Source: Verrucomicrobiota bacterium
GTDB lineage: Bacteria; Verrucomicrobiota; Verrucomicrobiia; Verrucomicrobiales; Akkermansiaceae
DNA: 64,000 nt
Reading direction: 5' to 3'
Assembly (NCBI GenBank): GCA_017301995.1
Contig: JAFLEH010000019.1
Coordinates: 62,001 to 126,000, forward strand
Positions within the stretch are counted from its first letter, which is position 1. Each line of letters starts with the position of its first letter. Shown here in pieces: positions 36,509 to 43,118 of the stretch. A program made the position numbers and the translations under genes. A model generated the notes under the pieces. The model did no database searches and was not told the origin of the DNA. It was given only the letters and a program-made list of their open reading frames with translations.

Positions 36509-36653
36509 CCCCGGCCTCCTTTCTCAGGCGCATCTTCATGAGCATGTCGGCAATGGCCCGTGCGCCTTTCCGATAGACTACCACCGCGAGCAGTTCGCCA
36601 TCGACATACACGGCCCAAAACCGGGTTTGGCGGTATTTGCGGATTTCGATCAT
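36498..36653 (-). CDS. small phage protein
   Basis: 51 residues (MIEIRKYRQTRFWAVYVDGE..., ending KMRLRKEAGDAA). It is tightly packed between the 167-residue gene (4-base ATGA overlap) and the clamp-loader-like gene (11-base overlap), the best support for translation. The pattern 'YRQTRFWAVYVDGELLAVVVYRKGA' is that of a small beta sheet with a helix; similar short proteins accompany phage or plasmid DNA-processing genes. Function unknown. Confidence 0.65.
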   Translation of the reverse strand: MIEIRKYRQTRFWAVYVDGELLAVVVYRKGARAIADMLMKMRLRKEAGDAA

Positions 36654-37153
36654 GCGTCCCAACCCTCCCTTCTGGCGCGGGCCTTGAGGTCACGGAGCGC
36701 GATGCCGTATTTGGCGGCGGTCGCCTCCGGGTTGCCGTAGCGGCGGTAGTGGCGCTTGACCAGGTTCCAGTCCGGTTCTGTGGTGGGCTCCGGCAGCACG
36801 GCCAGAGGGTCGAAGCGGGCGCAGGGTACCGGTTGTTCGGCGGGCGTCTGCTCGAGCGTGGCGAGGCGGCGCAGGATGGGCTGGAGGCGTTCCATCACGA
36901 GCGCGTCCACATCGGCGGGCACGGGTGTTTGGAGCGGGGCCCCGCCGGCGAGTTCGGCAATTCTGGCATCGACGATCTCACGGATCAATTCCACGGGGAT
37001 TTCGGTGATCGAATACACGATGCCGCTCAGGCTTTGCAGGCCGAGCAAGCGTTTCAATTCCTTGCGGGCGTCGCGGGGGGTGTCGGCTTGGATGCGGTCA
37101 TCAAAGACAATCTCGTTTTTACGGCTGGCGATCAGTTTGTAGGTTCGTTTCAT
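36650..37153 (-). CDS. hypothetical protein with possible HTH C-terminus
   Basis: 167 residues. The N-terminus (MKRTYKLIASRKNEIVFDDR) is followed by a Pro/Glu linker and a basic C-terminal part, DWNLVKRHYRRYGNPEATAA then YGIALRDLKARARREGWD, that looks like a helix-turn-helix similar to small terminase or transposase-type HTHs. Coupled to the 51-residue gene. Role unknown; DNA binding is likely. Confidence 0.55.
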   Translation of the reverse strand: MKRTYKLIASRKNEIVFDDRIQADTPRDARKELKRLLGLQSLSGIVYSITEIPVELIREIVDARIAELAGGAPLQTPVPADVDALVMERLQPILRRLATLEQTPAEQPVPCARFDPLAVLPEPTTEPDWNLVKRHYRRYGNPEATAAKYGIALRDLKARARREGWDA

Positions 37154-37160
37154 GGTAGGA

Positions 37161-37415
37161 TCAGGGGTTGGGTTCGATGGTCATGGCATCAAGGGCGCGC
37201 TGGACATCGGCGATGCGGAATCGCACGGCCCGGCCGATCTTGATGAAGGGAATGAGCCTGGCCGACCGCCAGCAGAACAGGTGGCGCTTGCTGACATTCA
37301 GCCAGTCGCACGTCTGCCGTTCAGTGAGCAGTTGCGGTGGCGGTGGCGGCGGAAACCACGCGGACGAATTGTAGGTTGCCGACTCGGTGGCGGCGATGCG
37401 GATGGTCGTTTTCAT
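37161..37415 (-). CDS. excisionase-like helix-turn-helix protein (paralogue of the protein at 7350)
   Basis: 84 residues with LLTERQTCDWLNVSKRHLFC and IKIGRAVRFRIADVQRALDA, closely matching the protein encoded at 7350-7565. HTH_17/AlpA-like. Within a minus-strand phage operon it could be a regulator or second excisionase. The N-terminus has a run of prolines (PPPPPP). Confidence 0.75.
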   Translation of the reverse strand: MKTTIRIAATESATYNSSAWFPPPPPPQLLTERQTCDWLNVSKRHLFCWRSARLIPFIKIGRAVRFRIADVQRALDAMTIEPNP

Positions 37416-37452
37416 ATATGCGTTGTTGGTTGCGTTGTTTTCGTTTGTGGAC

Positions 37453-38010
37453 TCACTTGCGGCGCTTCTGGGGGGCCGGGATACCGCAGGTGGCGGAGAT
37501 GTTTGGGGCGTGGGTTTGGGACGATGCGTCGGCGAACACGAGGCCGTCGCCGGTTCCGAACGCGAGATGCGCGGCCTTGAGGGTGGTTCCGGTGGTCACC
37601 ACGTTGTCCACGAACCAGACCGGCAGGCGGAGCAAGGGGCCGCAACAGCGTTCGAAGGCGTGATGCTCGACGGCAAGTCCCATCAGGCCGCGACAGCGGT
37701 GGGCGCATGACGATTCCACGGCGTGCCTGCGTCGGATGCCGATGACGATCCGCGCGGCTGGCACGAAAGCCTTGATAGCCCGGCACAGAGCCATGTTAGC
37801 ACCGGTGCTTCCGGACGACGACGGGATGGGAACGAGCCAGCACGGGCCGGGGTCGATCAACGCGGCCATCAGCGGCGCGGCGGTCAGGACCGCCTCGGGC
37901 GTGGGCACCTTGAGATCGCGGGCGATCCGGCGGATTGTCTTCTCACAGTCAGTCAGCGGGCGGGTGCGTGGTGGAACGTATCGCTCGGCGTAGCGGGTCA
38001 TGGCGGTCAT
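37453..38010 (-). CDS. ComF-like phosphoribosyltransferase
   Basis: 185 residues. VWFVDNVVTTGTTLKA is the PRPP-binding loop of type I phosphoribosyltransferases in the form found in ComF proteins; LVPIPSSSGSTGANMALCRA is the upstream strand and loop. No zinc finger is present at the N-terminus, unlike many ComF proteins. ComF proteins are linked to DNA uptake and repair, but the substrate is not known. Lies in a phage operon with RadC. An alternative start is the Met at residue 4. Confidence 0.7.
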   Translation of the reverse strand: MTAMTRYAERYVPPRTRPLTDCEKTIRRIARDLKVPTPEAVLTAAPLMAALIDPGPCWLVPIPSSSGSTGANMALCRAIKAFVPAARIVIGIRRRHAVESSCAHRCRGLMGLAVEHHAFERCCGPLLRLPVWFVDNVVTTGTTLKAAHLAFGTGDGLVFADASSQTHAPNISATCGIPAPQKRRK

Positions 38011-38035
38011 CCGTTCGGATTTCGGATTCGGCTTA

Positions 38036-38518
38036 TCACCCGACCAACCCGCATTCCCGGAATGAGAAGTAGGGCGGACGGCCGGGCGACGGTTCCCCGA
38101 CGATGATATGATCTATCAGGCGGATCTGCAGCAGGCTTGAGGCTTCGTTGATCCGGCGGGTGATCGACTCGTCGGCGCGGCTGGGACCTGGGTCGCCGGA
38201 CGGATGGTTGTGCATCAGCGCGAACCCGTAGGCCGCCGCCACGATCACCGGGCGGAGGATCTCGCGGGGTTGCGCGGTGCATTCGTTGACCGATCCGAGG
38301 CTCACCCGATGCCACGCGTAGGGACGCAGGCGGGTGTTCATCATCACGACAACCACGTTTTCCTTGTCGGGTTCGTGGTCGGGTTGGGCGGCGATGATCT
38401 CACGCCAGAACCGCAGGAGGTTCTCGGGCGTGTCGGTGTTGTAGGCGCAGCAGTCTTCTCTAACGCTGGTGACGGTGATACGGCTGGTGGTGCCGGGGCG
38501 GTATTTTGGGAATCTCAT
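38036..38518 (-). CDS. radC: RadC-like JAB-domain protein
   Basis: 160 residues. GFALMHNHPSGDPGPSRADE is the JAMM/JAB metal-binding motif (HxH...S..D) of RadC. The usual N-terminal HhH region is short or absent, as in mobile-element RadC proteins. These are common in prophages and plasmids, often near anti-restriction genes; their activity is still not settled. Confidence 0.85.
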   Translation of the reverse strand: MRFPKYRPGTTSRITVTSVREDCCAYNTDTPENLLRFWREIIAAQPDHEPDKENVVVVMMNTRLRPYAWHRVSLGSVNECTAQPREILRPVIVAAAYGFALMHNHPSGDPGPSRADESITRRINEASSLLQIRLIDHIIVGEPSPGRPPYFSFRECGLVG

Positions 38519-38536
38519 GGCGGCGGGCGGTTGGTT

Positions 38537-38890
38537 TCAGCGTTCTGCCATGGCTTCCGAGACCTTGCGGATGGCGGCCAGCACGCCGTCGAAGCGCGAC
38601 CGGGCGGCATCGTTGGTTCTGCCGCTCCATGAATCCTCGGCCCCGCGGGTGGCATGCATCATCATCCAATCATTGAGTTGGTCGCCATTGCCGGCTTCGA
38701 TCAGCCGCAGTGATTCAGTTAGAACGAACATGTTCCCCTCGTATTCGGCGAGGCGGGCAAGCCCGTAGGCGAGGTCGTGCGAGGTGGAGTTCGCGGCATC
38801 ATGGGCGAGCTTTTCGCGGGCTTCCTTGAGGTTGGCGGCGGCGGTGTCGCGGTAGCGGATCAGGCGGTTCATTGTCTCAGCATTCATCAT
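38537..38890 (-). CDS. hypothetical helical protein
   Basis: 117 residues, mainly amphipathic helices (RYRDTAAANLKEAREKLAHD, LAEYEGNMFVLTESLRLIEA). It is the first gene of the minus-strand block that runs down to 35883. No family recognised. The start could be any of two adjacent ATGs. Confidence 0.6.
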   Translation of the reverse strand: MMNAETMNRLIRYRDTAAANLKEAREKLAHDAANSTSHDLAYGLARLAEYEGNMFVLTESLRLIEAGNGDQLNDWMMMHATRGAEDSWSGRTNDAARSRFDGVLAAIRKVSEAMAER

Positions 38891-39319
38891 TCATGGGTGC
38901 CGGAGGGTTGTGCGTTCCGACATCCTCCTGCCTGCCGCAGTTCCGCAAGGTTGTCGCGCGCCATCCGCACGCCAGCCCACACCATATTTTCTGGCCATTT
39001 TGCGTGCGGTTGTGCCGTTGGCGCGCAGATTGAACGGACCGGAAGCCCGCCTGAAATAACCACCAAATCCGCAACCTTCCGAATGCCACGTTATCGGCCG
39101 TAGGTGGGCACGACCCCAAAACAAGGTATGGCAATATGATCGGCCCTCTCATCCACCATCCGCGTAGGTTAGGCGCACCGTTAGGCGAGGAACAGGCTTT
39201 TTGGCATGCGGATTGTACGGCAACCGAATCAGGGAAGACATATCCGCGCAGATCCACTCGAAATTTAACCTACCCGATATTTTGCTTGCGTCATTAACGT
39301 ACCCTTCCCAAAAGAACGT
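38891..39319. other. divergent control region
   Basis: A 429-base gap between the minus-strand operon and a plus-strand cargo gene. No gene is supported on either strand. It contains a 27-base sequence repeated at the right edge of the window (39122-39148) and AT-rich stretches near 38980 and 39240-39300 that could hold the divergent promoters. Confidence 0.45.
39122..39148 (+). repeat. 27-base direct repeat, copy 1
   Basis: CAAGGTATGGCAATATG followed by ATCGGCCCTC; 25 of 27 bases equal the copy at 63973-63999, 24.85 kb away in the same orientation. The flank to the left (GTGGGC ACGA...) also shows weak similarity. Both copies lie in intergenic DNA. Confidence 0.8.
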
Positions 39320-40132
39320 ATGCATTCCCAAAAGGAACTCCGTTGGTGGTGGCAAGCCCTGATGACACTACCGCCAAACAACTCATCCGAAGCGTATAGC
39401 CGCCTCAAGAGAGTATGGTTCGATCACACGTGGACTGATCATCCGTTCCTGGACCACTCGCACGAGAACCACTTGACGGCAACACTGTTCGAAAACTTCT
39501 GCATGTTCGATCCCAATTTGTGGCTTCGGGATGTGATTGAAGCGGCAAATATCGCATTTCCACTTCAATCCGTTGACGAATGCCGGTGGGCGTATGAAGT
39601 GCTTGATAGGAAGACTTCGAAGCTTGCCGACGTGGCAATCCATGCCAGATCCGGCATTAACGAATTCGTCGTTGTGGTTGAATCCAAACGAAAGAACGGT
39701 TCATTGAAAAAGGACGACGTCGATCCGGGCTCATATTTGGATTTGGATGAGTTCAGTTGGTGCAAGCGGCGCATGCTCATTTATTTGGTGGATGAGCAGG
39801 ACATTGCGAAGGTGAAGAGTCAAATTTGCGATCCTTGGAATCGCGCGGCGGTTCTCAGTTGGCAGGCGCTTGGAGGCATTCAAATCAAATTGGCAAATTC
39901 ACTCGATTGCTCGGCTCAGATCAGGTCTTTTGTTGCTGGAGCGATTCAGTATCAGTATTGCCAGCATGGGATCGATCCCGCGATTCTGGCCTATGACTAC
40001 CTTGCGGACGAGCCACATAAGGAGTCGATTACCAAAGACAATCCTGATAAAATGCGCGACTACTACACACCTTGGCGGCTTCCATCCCGGCAGATGGGTC
40101 CATTTCAACAGCCTATGCCGGAGGAACACTGA
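39320..40132 (+). CDS. candidate PD-(D/E)XK nuclease, orphan cargo gene
   Basis: 270 residues. KLADVAIHARSGINEFVVVV followed by ESK gives the 'D ... (10-20) ... ExK' core of PD-(D/E)XK nucleases (Asp in LADVAI, Glu and Lys in VESKRK). Flanking helices (HENHLTATLFENF; ADVAIH) fit. It is on the opposite strand to both neighbours, lower in GC, and lacks the TTGAC start element, so it looks acquired. It could be a solitary defence or restriction-type gene. Catalysis is inferred from the motif only. Confidence 0.55.
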   Translation: MHSQKELRWWWQALMTLPPNNSSEAYSRLKRVWFDHTWTDHPFLDHSHENHLTATLFENFCMFDPNLWLRDVIEAANIAFPLQSVDECRWAYEVLDRKTSKLADVAIHARSGINEFVVVVESKRKNGSLKKDDVDPGSYLDLDEFSWCKRRMLIYLVDEQDIAKVKSQICDPWNRAAVLSWQALGGIQIKLANSLDCSAQIRSFVAGAIQYQYCQHGIDPAILAYDYLADEPHKESITKDNPDKMRDYYTPWRLPSRQMGPFQQPMPEEH

Positions 40133-40134
40133 GA

Positions 40135-40416
40135 TCAGTATTCCTCGGGCAGGAGCAACGTGGTCGAACTCCGGTCCCGTTCGGTGATGATGTAGAGACG
40201 GTCGCCCGATGGCGTGCGGTAGCAGCTCAGCAGGCGGAAGCCCTGCTCCAGCGCCTCATCGTTGGTTCGGCGGTCCTCGTCGCAAAGTGCCTCGCCCCAA
40301 TCGCCGCAGTGGTGCCGGCGGAGGTAGCGGGAAAGGTCAACATTCAGCGCGAGGGCGCCGGGGGTGGCGTAGATCTTCCCTAGCGGAAAGAGGGGCTGTA
40401 TCTGGTGGTACGGCAT
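40135..40416 (-). CDS. conserved small plasmid/phage protein (often mislabelled type I restriction subunit)
   Basis: 93 residues. LFPLGKIYATPGALALN, HHCGDWGEALCDEDRRTND and a final ITERDRSSTTLLLPEEY match a small family widespread on plasmids and integrated elements of Proteobacteria and others. It has been annotated by error as a type I restriction subunit; no function is known. It begins a short distance after the RarA-like gene. Confidence 0.75.
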   Translation of the reverse strand: MPYHQIQPLFPLGKIYATPGALALNVDLSRYLRRHHCGDWGEALCDEDRRTNDEALEQGFRLLSCYRTPSGDRLYIITERDRSSTTLLLPEEY

Positions 40417-40439
40417 GGGATCTCGGGGTTGGGGTTGGT

Positions 40440-40997
40440 TCAGGAATCAATCAGGCCGTCGAACAGGCCGGGAATGAAGGGATTGAGAGCGTCCTGCTCC
40501 TGCCGGAAGAACTCGGCTTTGGTCTTGCCCATCCGGCGGCCCTGCGGCGTGTGGCAGTCGTAGGCGTAGTCCGGGATGGGGACATACCCGCCAGCGGCTT
40601 CCAGTTCATCGGTCAGGGTTTCCGGTTCAAGCCCGGCCTGCTTGTCATAGACGAAGTTCTGTAGGTGGTCGGCGTCGCGACTCTTCTTGGCGAGGCAGAG
40701 CAGGATCACAGCCTTGGAGATGAAGATGCGGCCCTTCGGCTTGCCCTTGGGCACATGTTCGTTGATCTCGGTGTAGCTGTCGTGCAGCGCCTTGACTTCC
40801 GCAGTCAGGATGCCCCAGCAATCCTCCGCGCTGATGGTGAGCAGGCGACGCCAGACATACTGGCCGAAGCCGCTGGCCCAAAGTTCGAGCGCCCAATAGC
40901 CGGCCAGCCTCGCGTCGCCGCGCCGGACCGCCTTCTGCATCGCGCTGGAGACAGCCGGAAAGCTGTAACCGCGCCTGGTGTTTAGGTGATAACTCAT
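40440..40997 (-). CDS. RarA/MgsA C-terminal-domain-like protein
   Basis: 185 residues without a P-loop. AMQKAVRRGDARLAGYWALE followed by YVWRRLLTISAEDCWG resembles the C-terminal tetramerisation part of RarA/MgsA ('LhkSlRGsDpdAALYWLARM...iaRRLvr.AsEDvG'). Stand-alone versions occur in phages and plasmids next to the preceding type of small protein. It may modulate host replication-fork factors; this is inferred. Confidence 0.6.
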   Translation of the reverse strand: MSYHLNTRRGYSFPAVSSAMQKAVRRGDARLAGYWALELWASGFGQYVWRRLLTISAEDCWGILTAEVKALHDSYTEINEHVPKGKPKGRIFISKAVILLCLAKKSRDADHLQNFVYDKQAGLEPETLTDELEAAGGYVPIPDYAYDCHTPQGRRMGKTKAEFFRQEQDALNPFIPGLFDGLIDS

Positions 40998-41055
40998 CGT
41001 CTGCTAGATTAGCTTTTTGGAACACGGCATGAAAGCGGTAAATGACACCATTTTG

Positions 41056-41847
41056 CTAGAGCTTCACGGACTGGCGGCGTGGTACATCCATCGCGGTGCG
41101 GTCCTGGCTCTTGTAGGTCTCAAGGCGGATGTGGCTCTTCCACTTGCGCTTGAGATGGCGCTTCTCGGTGGCGATGCGGTCCTCGCTGCGGTAGAGGCTG
41201 TTGCCGCCGAGGTTCTTGTCGCGCTCCTGGACGAAACAGAACCGCGCTTCGTTCCAGACAAGCCGGTTGTCCATGAGTTCCTGGAGTGTGGCGTCGATGT
41301 CGCACTTGCATTTGAGCAGTTCGTCCCACTTCGGCACGCCGCCTTTTTCGTCACGCACCACGCCAACCGCGCCCCCGACCCAGTGGTTCACGCCGAACGG
41401 ATCGTTGCGTTGCAAAAGCCGGGGATCGCTCCGCTGGTGCCAGCCGAACAAACGGGCACCGGCCCCACGGGCACACCACGCCGAGTTTTCCAACATGGCG
41501 AGGGTTTCGGCAACGGATAGCTTCCGGCACCGCAGGCTGACCATGCACACGCATGCCGAAATATCGTCATCGAGCATCACCACGGCGTCTTCGGTGAAGT
41601 GCCTCAACACCCAATTGCGCACGGCGCTGATGCCGGCGACCTCGTCGGGGATGGTTTGGATTTCCAGCCCGGTGTGGGCGTAGTGGTCAGCCTCGCTTGT
41701 TGGCACGAGGAGCGTCGCCGTCGGGAACAGCCTGTGGCTGGTGATCGAGCGGCTCCGGCTGCGGCTGAGTATCAACAGGCGCAGGGACAGCGGGCGGAGT
41801 TCCGGCCAGGGCGGCGCGGCGGCAGAGTTCGATGAGTCGTTTTCCAT
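41056..41847 (-). CDS. TET-associated-type glycosyltransferase (candidate DNA-base glycosyltransferase)
   Basis: About 263 residues. RLLILSRSRSRSITSHRLFP, TLLVPTSEADHY, GISAVRNWVL, VMLDDDI (DxD metal site), GVNHWVGGAVGVV and CDIDATLQELM match the phage TAGT glycosyltransferases, which are thought to add sugars to oxidised or hydroxymethyl bases in DNA. No TET/JBP dioxygenase is present in the window. The start is uncertain: the ATG at 41847 leaves a 161-base overlap with the upstream gene, and a TTG near 41775 would shorten it. ParB-like neighbours also occur in DNA-modification clusters. Confidence 0.65.
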   Translation of the reverse strand: MENDSSNSAAAPPWPELRPLSLRLLILSRSRSRSITSHRLFPTATLLVPTSEADHYAHTGLEIQTIPDEVAGISAVRNWVLRHFTEDAVVMLDDDISACVCMVSLRCRKLSVAETLAMLENSAWCARGAGARLFGWHQRSDPRLLQRNDPFGVNHWVGGAVGVVRDEKGGVPKWDELLKCKCDIDATLQELMDNRLVWNEARFCFVQERDKNLGGNSLYRSEDRIATEKRHLKRKWKSHIRLETYKSQDRTAMDVPRRQSVKL

Positions 41848-42466
41848 GGAGTACACGGCCGAGGCCGATTTTCTTGGTTCGCCTGGTGATCGAGTAGTCA
41901 ACCTCCCGCACCCCCATCAGTTGGAGCACCTGCATCCAGTCGCGCAGGTCGTGGAACATGAAGATCAGGTAATCGTGATGCTCGAACGCCTGGCATTCCA
42001 TTCTCGGGATGGTTTCGACCTCATCCTCGGGATTGTCCGCCTCGTCCATCAGCTTGCGGATCTCATCCTCCATAAAGCCGGTCAGTTCGATGTCGAAATC
42101 CGGGTCCGCGTCGCCGATGGATTTGAGCACCCGGCGCAGTCCGTCCTCGTCGAGTTCGGCCAATTCCGACAGACGGTTGTCGGCGAGCAGGTCGGCGAGC
42201 TCCTCGGCTTCGCTGGCGTAGTCCTGTTCGTCCACGGGGATCGTCTCGCAATCGATCAGGAGCGCGGCTTCCAGCCGGCCGTGGCCGCGGACGATCAGGC
42301 CCGAGCGTTTCGACACGGTGACCGGATTGCGCCAGCCCTGCTCCTGGATGATCGAGGCGAGAAGCTGGATCTGGTGGGCGCTGTGGCGGTTCGGATTGAC
42401 CGGGTTGGGTTTAAGAGTGTTCGGATCGACAAGGCGGGTGTGGGCGCAGTGGACGGGGATGCTCAT
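41687..42466 (-). CDS. ParB-like N-terminal domain protein
   Basis: 259 residues from the ATG at 42466. PNTLKPNPVNPNRHSAHQI, IQEQGWRNPVTVSKRSGLIV and RGHGRLEAAL are the ParB/Srx nuclease-domain signature (GHGRLEAA corresponds to box II, GERRxRA). The C-terminal half is acidic then proline-rich. Phage proteins of this type often serve as adaptors for DNA methylation or base modification. TTGAC on the minus strand starts 20 bases before the ATG and shares a palindrome with the divergent terminase gene. Confidence 0.8.
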   Translation of the reverse strand: MSIPVHCAHTRLVDPNTLKPNPVNPNRHSAHQIQLLASIIQEQGWRNPVTVSKRSGLIVRGHGRLEAALLIDCETIPVDEQDYASEAEELADLLADNRLSELAELDEDGLRRVLKSIGDADPDFDIELTGFMEDEIRKLMDEADNPEDEVETIPRMECQAFEHHDYLIFMFHDLRDWMQVLQLMGVREVDYSITRRTKKIGLGRVLHGKRLIELCRRAALAGTPPAVPAPVDTQPQPEPLDHQPQAVPDGDAPRANKRG

Positions 42467-42481
42467 GTCCCCTGCCCCGCC

Positions 42482-42495
42482 GTCAACCGGTTGAC
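42482..42495. promoter_or_regulatory. palindrome GTCAACCGGTTGAC between divergent genes
   Basis: A perfect 14-base palindrome in the 46-base gap. It carries TTGAC on both strands: 22 bases before the terminase small-subunit ATG (42513) and 20 bases before the ParB-like ATG (42466). It fits either a shared operator or two back-to-back copies of the start element. Confidence 0.7.
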
Positions 42496-42512
42496 GCGCG
42501 AACGGTCCGCAG

Positions 42513-43118
42513 ATGGACGCCGTTTCTCCCGACATCGCCAAACGCCTGCTCACCCGCGATTTCACCAACCTGGTTTCCCGCGTGCAGAAGGGCGGCAAAC
42601 TCACCCGCGCCGAGCGGGCGATGCTCCAGTCCATGGCCACCGGCACAGGGGCCGCGCCGGCAACAGCCGCCTCCTACGTCGAACTCGCGGCCATCCTGGG
42701 AGCCACCCGCCAGTCGGTTGGTTCCTGGAGAAAGCGCAAGGACGCCCCGAAACCCGCCGCCAACGGCACCCACGATGTTGCCGCGTGGCGCGAGTTCATG
42801 CGCCGCAACGATCTCAAGGGGGGCGAACCTCCAACCAAGGACGCGGCCGACATCGAGTCGTCGCTCAAGGCCCGGAAGCTGCTTGCCGAGGTGGAGGACC
42901 GCGAACTGCGGCTCGGCATCCGGCGCGGTGACTTCGTGGCGGTCGAGGAAGTCCGCCAGACATGGACCGAGTTCGTGGCGCGGGCAACCGCGATGCTCCG
43001 CAAGAAATTCGAACAGGAGTTGCCGCCAATCCTGTCGGGGCTCGACGCCACCGGCATCCAGGAGGAAGCCCGCCGCGCCATCGACGAGGTGTTGACGATT
43101 CTCCATCAGGGCGAATGA
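42513..43118 (+). CDS. terminase small subunit (DNA packaging, Nu1-like)
   Basis: 201 residues. A helix-turn-helix region (YVELAAILGATRQSVGSWRK) is followed by a long helical part (DIESSLKARKLLAEVEDREL, RRGDFVAVEEVRQTW) typical of Nu1/small terminase proteins that bind the packaging site and recruit the large subunit. It is the first gene of the virion operon and is ATGA-coupled to the large subunit. TTGAC lies 22 bases before the start. Confidence 0.85.
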   Translation: MDAVSPDIAKRLLTRDFTNLVSRVQKGGKLTRAERAMLQSMATGTGAAPATAASYVELAAILGATRQSVGSWRKRKDAPKPAANGTHDVAAWREFMRRNDLKGGEPPTKDAADIESSLKARKLLAEVEDRELRLGIRRGDFVAVEEVRQTWTEFVARATAMLRKKFEQELPPILSGLDATGIQEEARRAIDEVLTILHQGE

